21,732 nt of DNA. It comes from a virus. A model generated the notes under the pieces. It had not been told where the DNA came from, did no database searches, and saw only the letters and a program-made list of their open reading frames with translations. Each line of letters starts with the position of its first letter. Position 1 is the stretch's first letter. Of this stretch, positions 1-7,737 are shown piece after piece. The DNA lies in the IMG/VR virus record IMGVR_UViG_3300020405_000030, positions 1 through 21,732 of that record; one strand, 5' to 3'. A program made the position numbers and the translations under genes.

Positions 1-838
1 TAATTACTTTGTTGCGTTCTGCCGCTTCGTTAATCTTCTTGATTTCAGTTGCTTTCGCTTCTGCTTCTTGAAGTGCCTTAGCCGCTTCTGCTTTTGCTTC
101 TTCTACTTGCTTATCTTTCAAATTAACAATTTTAAGAAGTTTGGAAGTTTCGCTCTTTTCGTTCAAGTAACTATTTGCATACTCACTTGCAAAAGATTCG
201 AATAATTTACGACCGAAGTCGTTTTCTCTTGCAACGTTAATATCCTCTTTAAGTGCAGTAATCTCTTTGTTCAAGTGCTTACTTACTGTTTCGGATACTA
301 ATTTTGCACTCTTTTCAATAAATTGAGTCTTCACTTTATTGAAGTGTTTCTTAGCCTCACGTACTAAACGTACTTTTGTTTCGGCTAGGTCTTTTTTATC
401 CTCGTGGAACTCTGCAATTTCCTTAGATAGAGCCTCTACAACAAATTCCTCCATTTTAGCAAAGTTAATTGCCATTTTCTTTTGGTCTTCGTGTAATTCA
501 GTGACTTCTTTTCCTAACTGTTCCATAACAAATGCTTTCATTAAGTCGGCGTTTTCCTTCAACTTAACAGCATACTTTGCTTTGGCTTCTGCTAGTTGTT
601 TGCGATCTTCTGCAAACTCAGCAATTTCGCTTGAAAGACGGTCATCTAGCATTTTATCAATGGCTTCAACCATTGTTTGCTTGTCATGCTCGTATTTTTG
701 AGCGAATTCTTCACGTAACTCAGCCGTTACCGCCTGTTTGTTTTCGCGAATCTTGCTTTCCCAAGCCTCTTCAATTTGTGCTCTGACTTCTTCTGTAACT
801 ACATCGTTTTCAAAGAGTGTTTTCAGTGCATCTATCAT
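1..838 (-). CDS. 22: Prohead core scaffolding protein gp22 (partial, C-terminus beyond window)
   Basis: Internal scaffold that shapes the T4-like prohead and is later degraded by the gp21 protease. The frame is open from an ATG at 838 to the left edge (about 279 codons). AGGAG sits about 7 nt upstream of the ATG. The protein begins MIDALKTLFEND and is almost entirely charged helix, rich in Glu, Lys and Ala. It contains three spaced copies of a repeat of the form [S/K]EIAEF-x-ED (one as KEVTELHED) followed by a Lys-rich helix, typical of a coiled-coil scaffold. The later segment ENDFGRKLFESFASEY resembles the conserved core of marine T4-like gp22. It lies directly after gp21, the T4 order 21-22, so the major capsid gene 23 is expected just left of the window. 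Family assignment is from recognition of sequence and synteny; confidence is high. Confidence 0.85.
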   Translation of the reverse strand, partial: MIDALKTLFENDVVTEEVRAQIEEAWESKIRENKQAVTAELREEFAQKYEHDKQTMVEAIDKMLDDRLSSEIAEFAEDRKQLAEAKAKYAVKLKENADLMKAFVMEQLGKEVTELHEDQKKMAINFAKMEEFVVEALSKEIAEFHEDKKDLAETKVRLVREAKKHFNKVKTQFIEKSAKLVSETVSKHLNKEITALKEDINVARENDFGRKLFESFASEYANSYLNEKSETSKLLKIVNLKDKQVEEAKAEAAKALQEAEAKATEIKKINEAAERNKVI

Positions 839-854
839 ACTTTTTCTCCTAGTT

Positions 855-1481
855 TCACTGGAGTTTGTTGATTATATTAATCAACGATTCCTTAAGATAC
901 TTTTGTGCCTTATCGTCTTGTTTTGTTGCCTGTGCTAATTCGTAAGCCTTGTACCCTCCGCGGGCATTCATTAAGTGTTCGTATATCGGCGTAGGGTACG
1001 CTCCTGGAGCACTAGGTTGTGCAACAACGTCCACTGTAATAATTTCGAAGCCCGATACATCACCGGACTCGTTAACTTCACCCGAACCACGCGATGAAAC
1101 ACCTAATTTAACTCCGCTTTCAAGCATTGTTTTAACTAGTTGTCCCATCGGGGTCGGTAAAATTTTCATTTTGCCATAACCGTTGTTTTCTTCCATCCAC
1201 ATATTAGTCATCATATGTGAAACACGATCAAGGTTAATGTTTAGGCCTTCAGGATGATCAACTTCACCAAGAACTGAGTAACCAGTCTCAATTTGATCAT
1301 TGAGAGTTTTGACAGCCCTTCCAATCTCACTAACAGGATACACACGCTCGTTTGCATTGCGTACTCCGCCTTGGATACAAATTCCTTTTAGAAAAAGATC
1401 TTTGCCTCCATTTGAGTTTTCAGTTGACTCAACAACCATTTTTGCCTGGTCGAATGTCAAATTCTCGCTTAGTAGATTCAT
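855..1481 (-). CDS. 21: Prohead core protease gp21
   Basis: Serine protease that matures the T4-like prohead by cutting scaffold, capsid and internal proteins, usually after Glu in (L/I)-x-E sites. The 208-aa length is close to T4 gp21. The likely catalytic His is H76 in the motif GEVDHPEG, and the likely catalytic Ser is S129 or S130 in GVSSRGSG, both in the expected order. The C-terminal half includes DVVAQPSAPGA, seen in related prohead proteases. AAGGAT lies just upstream of the ATG at 1481. It sits between the gp68-like core gene (16-nt gap) and gp22 (16-nt gap), in the same order as T4 head genes, so all three are probably on one late transcript. Nothing suggests truncation. Confidence 0.93.
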   Translation of the reverse strand: MNLLSENLTFDQAKMVVESTENSNGGKDLFLKGICIQGGVRNANERVYPVSEIGRAVKTLNDQIETGYSVLGEVDHPEGLNINLDRVSHMMTNMWMEENNGYGKMKILPTPMGQLVKTMLESGVKLGVSSRGSGEVNESGDVSGFEIITVDVVAQPSAPGAYPTPIYEHLMNARGGYKAYELAQATKQDDKAQKYLKESLINIINKLQ

Positions 1482-1497
1482 ATCCTTCTACTCCTAA

Positions 1498-2526
1498 TTA
1501 ACTGCCAATAGTAGATTTTTTATTGTCAGCGTTTTCGCCTGCACTTTTCTTTTCAGCGCCGTGGCCTTTTGGCTGTGCTTTCATGCTTTTAGCGGCTTTA
1601 CCACCTGGTACATTAATGTTGCCCATGCTATCCTCTTTTGGAGAATTGCCTTCTAAGCCACCTGCTGTACCTTTTGAGTCTGCTTCACCACCAGCAACTA
1701 AGTTACTAGCGTCTCCGCCCATGTCGTTAGCACTTGCTACTGGACTTTTTGCATTAGCGCCATTATCGCCGCCAATTTTTTGTGCATCTAATCCACCGCC
1801 TGCTACTTTTTCAACATACTCACGCATTTGCTCTGCATCAGACTTTTCAGCAACTTCTTCATCCTTAGATGCTTCGTCTACTTCTTCGTCTTTTGCTTCT
1901 TCTACGCCAAGGTCGATGCTTTCATCTTCAGCATCGTCTTCGTCATCATCGCCCATGTCTCCCATGTCGCCAGCGTCATCATCGTCACCTTTGTCGTCGC
2001 CGCCGCCCATTTCATCATTGAACTGTTGACGTAAGTCGTCTAATTCTTTTTCTAAGTCTACCATACGATCTTCTAGGTCTTCGTCTCCTTCTGGAGCATC
2101 GTCTTCACCTTCTTCATCGCCGTCACCCATTTCTAAATCACCCATCATATCATCTGCTGGGTCTGCTTCAGGCATAGGCTCAACTTCAAATTCATTCATG
2201 TCAAAGCCTTCTTTTGCTTCTTCATCTTTTGAAGTTTCTTTGACATCTTCGTCAGTTGCTTCATCTACTTCTTTATCTTCAGATGCTTCGTCAACTTCTT
2301 CGTCTGCCTTTTCTTCGACTTTTTCGTCTTCTGACTCTTTAGTTTCTTCGTCTTTGCTAGACTCATCAACTTCTTTGTCATCTTCTTCTAGATCATTCTC
2401 TAAAAGATTTTCATAAATTTCTCTTGATTTTTCAACTACAATCTCGTGAAACAGTTCTTCTGCTCCAGCACGATCTTCATTGACCAATTTTTCGAGCATT
2501 TCCTCGAATTTATTTTGATCTGCCAT
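1498..2526 (-). CDS. 68: Acidic prohead core protein, gp68-like
   Basis: Likely minor component of the prohead core. The first 45 residues (MADQNKFEEMLEKLVNED and onward, with FHEIVVEKSREIYENLL) resemble the conserved N-terminus of prohead core proteins in marine T4-like phages. The rest is extremely acidic and low in complexity. It carries repeated KEVDEAS/KDEE units at about residues 50-100 and 210-235, and Asp/Gly/Met-rich stretches at about residues 115-205. The C-terminus is Gly/Ala/Lys-rich and polar. At 342 aa it is much longer than T4 gp68 (about 140 aa), with the excess in the repeats. GGAG precedes the ATG at 2526. It has its own leader with a late-type octamer at 2585-2592 and a hairpin at 2552-2565. 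The name is inferred from the N-terminus and from position between the portal and gp21. Confidence 0.7.
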   Translation of the reverse strand: MADQNKFEEMLEKLVNEDRAGAEELFHEIVVEKSREIYENLLENDLEEDDKEVDESSKDEETKESEDEKVEEKADEEVDEASEDKEVDEATDEDVKETSKDEEAKEGFDMNEFEVEPMPEADPADDMMGDLEMGDGDEEGEDDAPEGDEDLEDRMVDLEKELDDLRQQFNDEMGGGDDKGDDDDAGDMGDMGDDDEDDAEDESIDLGVEEAKDEEVDEASKDEEVAEKSDAEQMREYVEKVAGGGLDAQKIGGDNGANAKSPVASANDMGGDASNLVAGGEADSKGTAGGLEGNSPKEDSMGNINVPGGKAAKSMKAQPKGHGAEKKSAGENADNKKSTIGS

Positions 2527-2551
2527 TTTTAGTCTCCTGTTAAAATAAAAT

Positions 2552-2565
2552 TTGCCTTACGGCAA
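2552..2565 (-). promoter_or_regulatory. Leader hairpin with GNRA-type loop upstream of the gp68-like gene
   Basis: On the minus strand TTGCC and GGCAA form a 5-bp stem closed by a GTAA tetraloop, and a U-rich run (ATTTTATTTT) follows. It lies between the late promoter at 2585-2592 and the GGAG ribosome site, so it would be in the 5' leader. It could protect the mRNA end or attenuate transcription. The structure is seen; the function is inferred. Confidence 0.4.
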
Positions 2566-2584
2566 GGCTGTCGTTAATATTTAC

Positions 2585-2592
2585 TATTTATT
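2585..2592 (-). promoter_or_regulatory. Late promoter (T4 type), AATAAATA
   Basis: The minus strand reads AATAAATA, one base from the T4 late consensus TATAAATA recognised by gp55-RNA polymerase. It sits about 60 nt upstream of the gp68-like ATG and would drive gp68-like, gp21 and gp22. Assigned by match and position. Confidence 0.55.
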
Positions 2593-2612
2593 AAGAAAAG
2601 TGCGTAGATATA

Positions 2613-2627
2613 GGCCCAAAACGGGCC
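2613..2627. terminator. GC-rich hairpin, possible terminator
   Basis: GGCCC and GGGCC form a perfect 5-bp stem with a 5-nt loop, just after the stop of the MptE-like gene (minus strand). The run of T that a terminator needs lies on the plus-strand side (ATTTTT after the hairpin), where no gene ends. On the minus strand the following sequence is only TATATC. It may be weak or bidirectional. Confidence 0.3.
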
Positions 2628-2631
2628 ATTT

Positions 2632-3234
2632 TTACGGATTAAGCGAAAAGTTGAAAGATTTTGCCAAATCTTCCACTGTAATATGCGATAAATTCGCAAA
2701 ACTTTCTAAAGGCTCTGGTATAAAAGACTTATCCGTTGCTACTACTCTTATATATCTCTTTTTTGAATTTTTCTGTAAAACAGTAGTAGTTTGACGTAAC
2801 CAATTGCCATAATATGTTGATGTATCGTGTTCACGTTTGTAATTAGGAGTGCCACTATACAAATTATTCACACGTTTATTTTCTGGTCCTATACCTTGAT
2901 AGTCAAATCCTAAAATATATATGGTTTGATGCCCATGTTCACTAGCAAAATCTAATGCTGTAGGACCACTTGACCATCCTTTACTAGGTTCAAAATAATT
3001 TAATCCGTTATATTTTTCGTAGGATTTGTTGTAATTTGTCCAAACTTGCCCTTCATGATGATATTTGTATTGAACTATTTCATTTACCATTTTAGTATCT
3101 ACAGCAATAAGATAGTCTGGTTTGAAATCTCTATACACTGCATTACAAGCGTAAATAGTTCCAAATTTTCTAAGAGGTTCTAAAGGTATGTGTCTACGAC
3201 TTATGCCGTTACCAATTACAAAGGCTATGCTCAA
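2632..3234 (-). CDS. MptE-like / DUF115-like protein in the head gene cluster
   Basis: A 200-aa protein of unproven role. It has a Rossmann-like start (IAFVIGNGISRR), then YACNAVYRDFKPDYLIAVD, a Ser/Gly-Pro motif (GWSSGPTALDFA) and HQTIYILGFDY. These resemble the 6-hydroxymethylpterin diphosphokinase MptE-like / DUF115 fold, which includes enzymes and proteins linked to surface-sugar modification. The start is TTG at 3234: no in-frame ATG gives the GNG motif, and GGAG is placed about 8 nt upstream. It begins 3 nt after the stop of the 82-aa gene, so translation is probably coupled. A metabolic-looking gene inside the portal-to-protease head cassette is unusual compared with T4. The family is recognised from motifs only; substrate unknown. 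Confidence 0.55.
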   Translation of the reverse strand: MSIAFVIGNGISRRHIPLEPLRKFGTIYACNAVYRDFKPDYLIAVDTKMVNEIVQYKYHHEGQVWTNYNKSYEKYNGLNYFEPSKGWSSGPTALDFASEHGHQTIYILGFDYQGIGPENKRVNNLYSGTPNYKREHDTSTYYGNWLRQTTTVLQKNSKKRYIRVVATDKSFIPEPLESFANLSHITVEDLAKSFNFSLNP

Positions 3235-3237
3235 TTA

Positions 3238-3486
3238 TCATACTCCGCCGGCCTCTGCGTTTGCCGCGATGCCATACATTTGTCTAACAAAATGCAAGTC
3301 TTTGACTTGCTCTTCTTTATGTACTTCTGCGGCCAATCTTGCACGATTTATCTGGCGAAGTGTGAGTCTTGTTTTACGTGATGAATCAAAGTCTACAGGA
3401 GATTGGTCATCTTTAGGTGAATAACCTTTATCTTCTACAGGCTCAATTGTTTCTTTATCAAAATAAAATATTTCACGTAGTATCAT
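3238..3486 (-). CDS. Small conserved protein at the gp67 position
   Basis: An 82-aa charged protein (MILREIFYFDKETIEPVEDKG at the start, RKTRLTLRQINRARL in the middle, VKDLHFVRQMYGIAANA near the end). I do not recognise a domain, but similar small proteins lie next to the portal gene in marine T4-like phages. T4 has gp67, an 80-aa prohead core protein, at this place, so a role in the prohead core is possible. Unlike T4 gp67 it is not strongly acidic. It begins 9 nt after the portal stop, with a perfect TATAAATA overlapping that junction and no clear Shine-Dalgarno sequence. Function is inferred from position only. Confidence 0.6.
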   Translation of the reverse strand: MILREIFYFDKETIEPVEDKGYSPKDDQSPVDFDSSRKTRLTLRQINRARLAAEVHKEEQVKDLHFVRQMYGIAANAEAGGV

Positions 3487-3491
3487 ACTGT

Positions 3492-3499
3492 TATTTATA
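3492..3499 (-). promoter_or_regulatory. Late promoter TATAAATA overlapping the portal stop codon
   Basis: A perfect T4 late octamer on the minus strand. The TAA stop of gp20 (3495-3497) is inside it. With T4-like spacing the transcript would start at about 3485-3486, essentially at the ATG of the 82-aa gene. Confidence 0.6.
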
Positions 3500-5243
3500 C
3501 CGTTATGTCAGTTGCGCCTTCTTGAGGAGGAACGCCTTCGCCACCAGTAGCAGTTTCTGGTGCATCAGTTGCACCTCCATCAACTGGTGCTTCGCCGCCT
3601 GGTACTTCTTCTTCCATACCAGCCATGTCTGCATCAATACCTGCTCCGCTGACTCCTGCGCCTCTAAGTTCTCCACCTGCGTCTGTTGGTGGTGGAGTAA
3701 TATTCTCATCGTTCTCTTCACGCCATAGTCTTTCGTTTTCTGTAAGTTCTTCTTCACTAAGACCTAAGTAGCGTTTCATTGCAAAGCGATTTGATATGTA
3801 TGGTATTGCACTCATTTGTGTAAATGTTGGAATACGTGCATTATCAATTTCACTTTGTCTATATGCCGCAAAGTTTTGTGGTGGTTGGAATCTTATGTCA
3901 AACATTGCTGTATCAATGTTAACGCCCTTCTCAAGTAAATATCTTTTGAACTCTTGATTCATACCTTCAATCAATAGTCCTTGTAATCTTTCACAATAAG
4001 TGTTAAATCTTAATTCTTGAATATATGCTGTTCCAACTCTTCCGTCATTATATTGTGCGGCAGAATCGTCTGCACCAGTAGGTAGATAACTTGAAGGAAT
4101 ACGCAAACCACGTACTAACTTGTTAGTAAAGTATCTAAGGTCGTCAATCTCACCTAAGTTTGTACCTCCTGGTAGTGTTTCAACCTTTGATCCTCTTCCT
4201 TCTGCTGTTTGTGGGAAAAAGTAATCTTCGTTAATTGACAACGGATTGTATGATGAGTCTATAACATTTGTACCTCCGCCTGTTGACGATGGGATACGTC
4301 TTTGGTGTATTTCCGTCTTAACACGTTCTACAAACTGCATCGCTAAGTGCGATGGCATGTTACCCACATCAACGTAGAAAACTCTTCTTTCAGGTGCTCT
4401 TTGCACACGATAGATAATAATTGCATCTTCTAATAATTCTTTTTGTTTGTATACTTTAAATATAGTTTCTAACAAACTGTTACCAAATGGGAAGTTGTTA
4501 TCTAAGCCTTCTGACAAACTTAAATGCAAAACATTTTCTGCATCAATAGCAACTTCAGTTTCTCCTTCTTGAAATCTACTTCCGCTCTGCCTTGGTGCTT
4601 GTCCTACCATTCCCCTTACACCACCAGTTAGGTATCCGTCACCTCCTCCAGTAACGTTTCCATTTGTCTGGAAAGGTGTTGTTGCTACCATATCTTTAAA
4701 GTTTAAATTAAAATCTTTTATAACATATTGTTGTGGTTTTTTACCTTCTGATTCATTTACAATAATTCTTGCTACGTTTGCTGAATCAACATGGAACAAT
4801 TTTTTAGTTTCTGGATCTCTTATAAAAAATTGATCTCCATACTTGAACGTGTTACGTAGTATTCTAAACATACGTGTATCAAATTTCTGTAACTTACACC
4901 ATTGCTGTAGGTATTGTTGTAAAATTGTTGTTTCTGATGTTGTTGCTTTCTTCTTGAAGTCCAACACAAAAGGTGTTTTGTTTTGGCCATTTTTTTGTGA
5001 ACAAAATTCTGCTAAAATATCAAGTGCGGCATTTACCTCACTGTCTAAATCCATTGTATTATACTGTCCGTAACGCTCTACTCTATTAGGAGCACCTACG
5101 TAAACATCTGGCAAATAAGAACTGTAGTTTGTACGTGCCGGCCCTGCATTTCCACTGCCCCCTCTACCACCACCTAGAGGACTGTAATTTCCTCCTGGAT
5201 TGTCTCCTGTTGGTACTGGTGTAAAATATTTCTTCCAACTCAT
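3495..5243 (-). CDS. 20: Portal vertex protein gp20
   Basis: Dodecameric portal of the head: it nucleates prohead assembly, is the DNA-packaging channel and joins head to tail. At 582 aa it is slightly longer than T4 gp20 (524 aa). Recognisable conserved stretches are DLDSEVNAALDILAEF (about residues 66-81), FKYGDQFFIRDP, APERRVFYVDVGNMP and a TLPGGTNLGEIDDLRYF-type segment. The first 40 residues are Gly-rich and the last 70 are Gly/Ala/Glu-rich and poorly conserved. AAGGAT precedes the ATG at 5243. The gene starts 9 nt after the stop of the tape-measure-like gene, so the two are probably cotranscribed from the late promoter at 7719-7726. T4 does not place a tape measure gene next to the portal. 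Confidence 0.95.
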   Translation of the reverse strand: MSWKKYFTPVPTGDNPGGNYSPLGGGRGGSGNAGPARTNYSSYLPDVYVGAPNRVERYGQYNTMDLDSEVNAALDILAEFCSQKNGQNKTPFVLDFKKKATTSETTILQQYLQQWCKLQKFDTRMFRILRNTFKYGDQFFIRDPETKKLFHVDSANVARIIVNESEGKKPQQYVIKDFNLNFKDMVATTPFQTNGNVTGGGDGYLTGGVRGMVGQAPRQSGSRFQEGETEVAIDAENVLHLSLSEGLDNNFPFGNSLLETIFKVYKQKELLEDAIIIYRVQRAPERRVFYVDVGNMPSHLAMQFVERVKTEIHQRRIPSSTGGGTNVIDSSYNPLSINEDYFFPQTAEGRGSKVETLPGGTNLGEIDDLRYFTNKLVRGLRIPSSYLPTGADDSAAQYNDGRVGTAYIQELRFNTYCERLQGLLIEGMNQEFKRYLLEKGVNIDTAMFDIRFQPPQNFAAYRQSEIDNARIPTFTQMSAIPYISNRFAMKRYLGLSEEELTENERLWREENDENITPPPTDAGGELRGAGVSGAGIDADMAGMEEEVPGGEAPVDGGATDAPETATGGEGVPPQEGATDITV

Positions 5244-5252
5244 TTTTTATCC

Positions 5253-7664
5253 TTAATATGCACTCTCTGGATTCTTCTCTAGAAGAGCCTTAGTTAATCT
5301 ATTGTTTTCACGCATAAGAGTGACAAGGGTTTGCATACTAACATTACTTAGCCCTCCACCACCATCTCCTCCTGTAAGAAAGGATCCTGCATTTACTCCT
5401 GTGCCTGATTTGAAGAAGCCGTTGTTATCTTTGGCCAATTCAGCATTCAGATCTTTCATTTGATCTACTAGTTTGTCTAGTGCTTCTGCAAAATCTTCAA
5501 CATTTTTAGCATTTAGATCATCTGCGAAAGCCTTTAATCCTTGCAACCCACCTGATGATGCTGTTAAATTTTCAACTGCTGTTGCGTCAACACCAGCAAA
5601 TTTATTAATACCGTCAACCATTTTATCAAATGGTGACGATGCACCAAAGAAACTAGCAATACTATCTAAAACTCCACCAGCGGCTAAACTTAACATAGCA
5701 GTACCTAATGCACCTAATGATTCTGCAACATTTGATAAATTTGCTGTGTCCTTAACAGCGGCCATTCTTTCAACACCAGCCGCCATTTTCTCAACACCAT
5801 CTCCTGCCGCACTAATTCCTTCTCCTGCTAATCTTATTGCCGCACCTGTACCTAATAATAATCCTGCTAGTACACCTGCACCTAATATAACTGTTGGATT
5901 AGCAAATCCTGATAACAATGCTTGAAAGCCTTTGATAGCAACATATACAACACCACCTACTGCTACTAATCCTGCTAAGGTAGTAAGTGCGGTGTCTAGT
6001 CCAACAAATATACCACTGCTTGATTTTTTCTTCTCGCCTGAACCTGCTCCGTCGGCCGCTTCTTCTTCACCTCCGCCGCCAAAAATACCTCCTATAATAC
6101 TGCCAATCATTCCACCTAAGCCTGACAATCCTGTTGCTAACATATCTTTAATATATTGCATTAGGTTTCCAGATTTAAATGCATCTAACAGTTCTTTAAA
6201 CTTACTAGACAACGTTTCAGCAAATTCTTCAATTCTCGCAATTCCACCAGGGCTTCCTAACCATGCAGTAAAGTCTCCTAATATTCCTGCTACTTTATCA
6301 AACAATCCTGAACTAATAAGAGCGTCCATAATTTTGTTTTTTGTTTGTTGTAAAATACGTTCAAAATCTGCTGTTGCTTTTGATCTCGATTTTTCAGCAT
6401 CTAATTGTGCTTGTTGTGCTTTTGTTAAATCTTTACCTGCATTTTTCATTCCTATGATTTCAATAACTGCACTACCAACTTCACTACCCATTGCCGCCAA
6501 TGTTGAAAACTGTTGTTTCTGTGCATCACTTAGGTTGTCTGCCGCTTCAGCAGTTTTTCTAATTTCAGCCATAAACTCTTCTTGACTAACTGAACCGTCT
6601 TTTAATCCTGCGGACATTTTTGCTAGATTAGGATTCAAACGTATTAAGTCTTGCCCCATTGCGTTTAATGGTACACCGCCTGTTGCAACCATTTCAGTAA
6701 TAGCATCTTTCAAATCAGGACTTGCTGAATCCATCATAGTAAGAACGCCATTTAGATTTCTTTGTGCTGATTCTTCCATGGTGTTGAAGATAAGTTTTAG
6801 ACGTTTGTCTGCCATATTATCTTTCATCTCTTCCATGATTTGATCACGACGTTTACCTGTTACTCTTGCAAGTTTATCAATTTCTAAAACTGTGTTTGCC
6901 ACACCTGCACTTAGTTGAGCATCTGTCATTCTTTGCGAACGACCTAATCTTGTTTGTAGTTCTAAATAGTCTGCTGTGTATTCAGCAGTTTCTTCCATTG
7001 TCAAACCTAGTTTACTAAACTGTGGACCAAAATTCTTTTGTATCATTCCGCTGATGTTTGCAAAACGCTTGGCTCCTTCACTTGCACCTCCTGCAAACAA
7101 TGCCAGTGCTTGTGCGTTACCTGTAACAACTTGTTGGAAAGTTTCTAAACTTACTCCTGCTTGTGTAGCCGCTAGTTTTGCACCAAATATACTATCTCCA
7201 AAGTCAGCACCTACTTGACTCATTTCTCTAAATGTTGCAATATTACTATCAACTACTCCTACTAATAGTTGTAATACACCTCCTAATACTGGACCAACTA
7301 TTGGTATTGCTGATATTGCACCTGTAATATGTGACGAAAAGTCTGATATAGATGTAGCACCGCCCATAAATTCATGGGCTAATCCTTGTAGCATGCCAGT
7401 TATTTGACCGAATCCTCTGGCTAAGGCACTGCTGGTTTCTTCTACTTGTTCTTCAAATTCTTCTAACTCTTTGGTAGTTTTGCCAGTTGCTTTGGCCATA
7501 TCCATGAGGTTTTCTTCAGAACTTTTGGCTCCATCTCCGCCACTTCCGCTTCCTCCACCGCCTTTTTTCAGGGCCGCAAGTATTTTCAGTAGCGTAGTTT
7601 CCGTAGCCGCGTCATTTAGGGTTACTTCGTCTTGCCCTATAGTTCCTTTTACAGGTCCTGCCAT
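5253..7664 (-). CDS. Tail tape-measure-like protein
   Basis: An 803-aa protein with the general build of a tape measure: the protein that sets tail length, lies in the tail tube and leaves with the DNA. The N-terminus is followed by a Gly/Ser linker (residues 35-46), then an acidic coiled-coil-like region (50-80). A hydrophobic segment spans about 116-138 (AISAIPIVGPVLGGVLQLLV). A long helical, Ala/Gln/Lys-rich middle follows. A second hydrophobic block, rich in Gly, Ala and Leu, spans about 555-610. AAGGT precedes the ATG at 7664. At the usual rule of about 1.5 angstrom per residue it would span a tail of about 120 nm. It lies opposite gp26 and its putative frameshift extension, and tail assembly chaperone genes usually adjoin the tape measure gene. 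Not clearly similar to T4 gp29, so no gene symbol is given. Confidence 0.72.
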   Translation of the reverse strand: MAGPVKGTIGQDEVTLNDAATETTLLKILAALKKGGGGSGSGGDGAKSSEENLMDMAKATGKTTKELEEFEEQVEETSSALARGFGQITGMLQGLAHEFMGGATSISDFSSHITGAISAIPIVGPVLGGVLQLLVGVVDSNIATFREMSQVGADFGDSIFGAKLAATQAGVSLETFQQVVTGNAQALALFAGGASEGAKRFANISGMIQKNFGPQFSKLGLTMEETAEYTADYLELQTRLGRSQRMTDAQLSAGVANTVLEIDKLARVTGKRRDQIMEEMKDNMADKRLKLIFNTMEESAQRNLNGVLTMMDSASPDLKDAITEMVATGGVPLNAMGQDLIRLNPNLAKMSAGLKDGSVSQEEFMAEIRKTAEAADNLSDAQKQQFSTLAAMGSEVGSAVIEIIGMKNAGKDLTKAQQAQLDAEKSRSKATADFERILQQTKNKIMDALISSGLFDKVAGILGDFTAWLGSPGGIARIEEFAETLSSKFKELLDAFKSGNLMQYIKDMLATGLSGLGGMIGSIIGGIFGGGGEEEAADGAGSGEKKKSSSGIFVGLDTALTTLAGLVAVGGVVYVAIKGFQALLSGFANPTVILGAGVLAGLLLGTGAAIRLAGEGISAAGDGVEKMAAGVERMAAVKDTANLSNVAESLGALGTAMLSLAAGGVLDSIASFFGASSPFDKMVDGINKFAGVDATAVENLTASSGGLQGLKAFADDLNAKNVEDFAEALDKLVDQMKDLNAELAKDNNGFFKSGTGVNAGSFLTGGDGGGGLSNVSMQTLVTLMRENNRLTKALLEKNPESAY

Positions 7665-7691
7665 ATTACCTTAATTCCTATAAAGTGCGTA

Positions 7692-7699
7692 CATAAATA
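7692..7699 (+). promoter_or_regulatory. Late promoter CATAAATA for gp26
   Basis: The plus strand reads CATAAATA, one base from the T4 late octamer, 39 nt before the gp26 ATG. CGGAG lies 6 nt before that ATG. The expected transcript runs through the opposing late promoter at 7719-7726. Confidence 0.55.
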
Positions 7700-7718
7700 C
7701 AAACACTAATTACTAATG

Positions 7719-7726
7719 TATTTATA
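7719..7726 (-). promoter_or_regulatory. Late promoter TATAAATA for the tape-measure/portal unit
   Basis: A perfect T4 late octamer on the minus strand, 55 nt upstream of the tape-measure-like ATG at 7664. Confidence 0.65.
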
Positions 7727-7737
7727 CGGAGAAAAAC

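Noticed and set aside
1523-2029. 168-aa plus-strand ORF opposite the gp68-like gene
   Set aside because: Shadow of the repetitive acidic coding region; Ser/Pro/Ala-rich with no start signals.
3503-3757. 84-aa minus-strand ORF inside the end of gp20
   Set aside because: Alternative frame of the conserved portal gene, with Gln/Lys-rich noise and no independent support.
5473-6585. Two long plus-strand ORFs opposite the tape-measure-like gene
   Set aside because: Antisense frames of an Ala/Gly-rich gene; low-complexity Pro/Ser/Ala translations and no Shine-Dalgarno.
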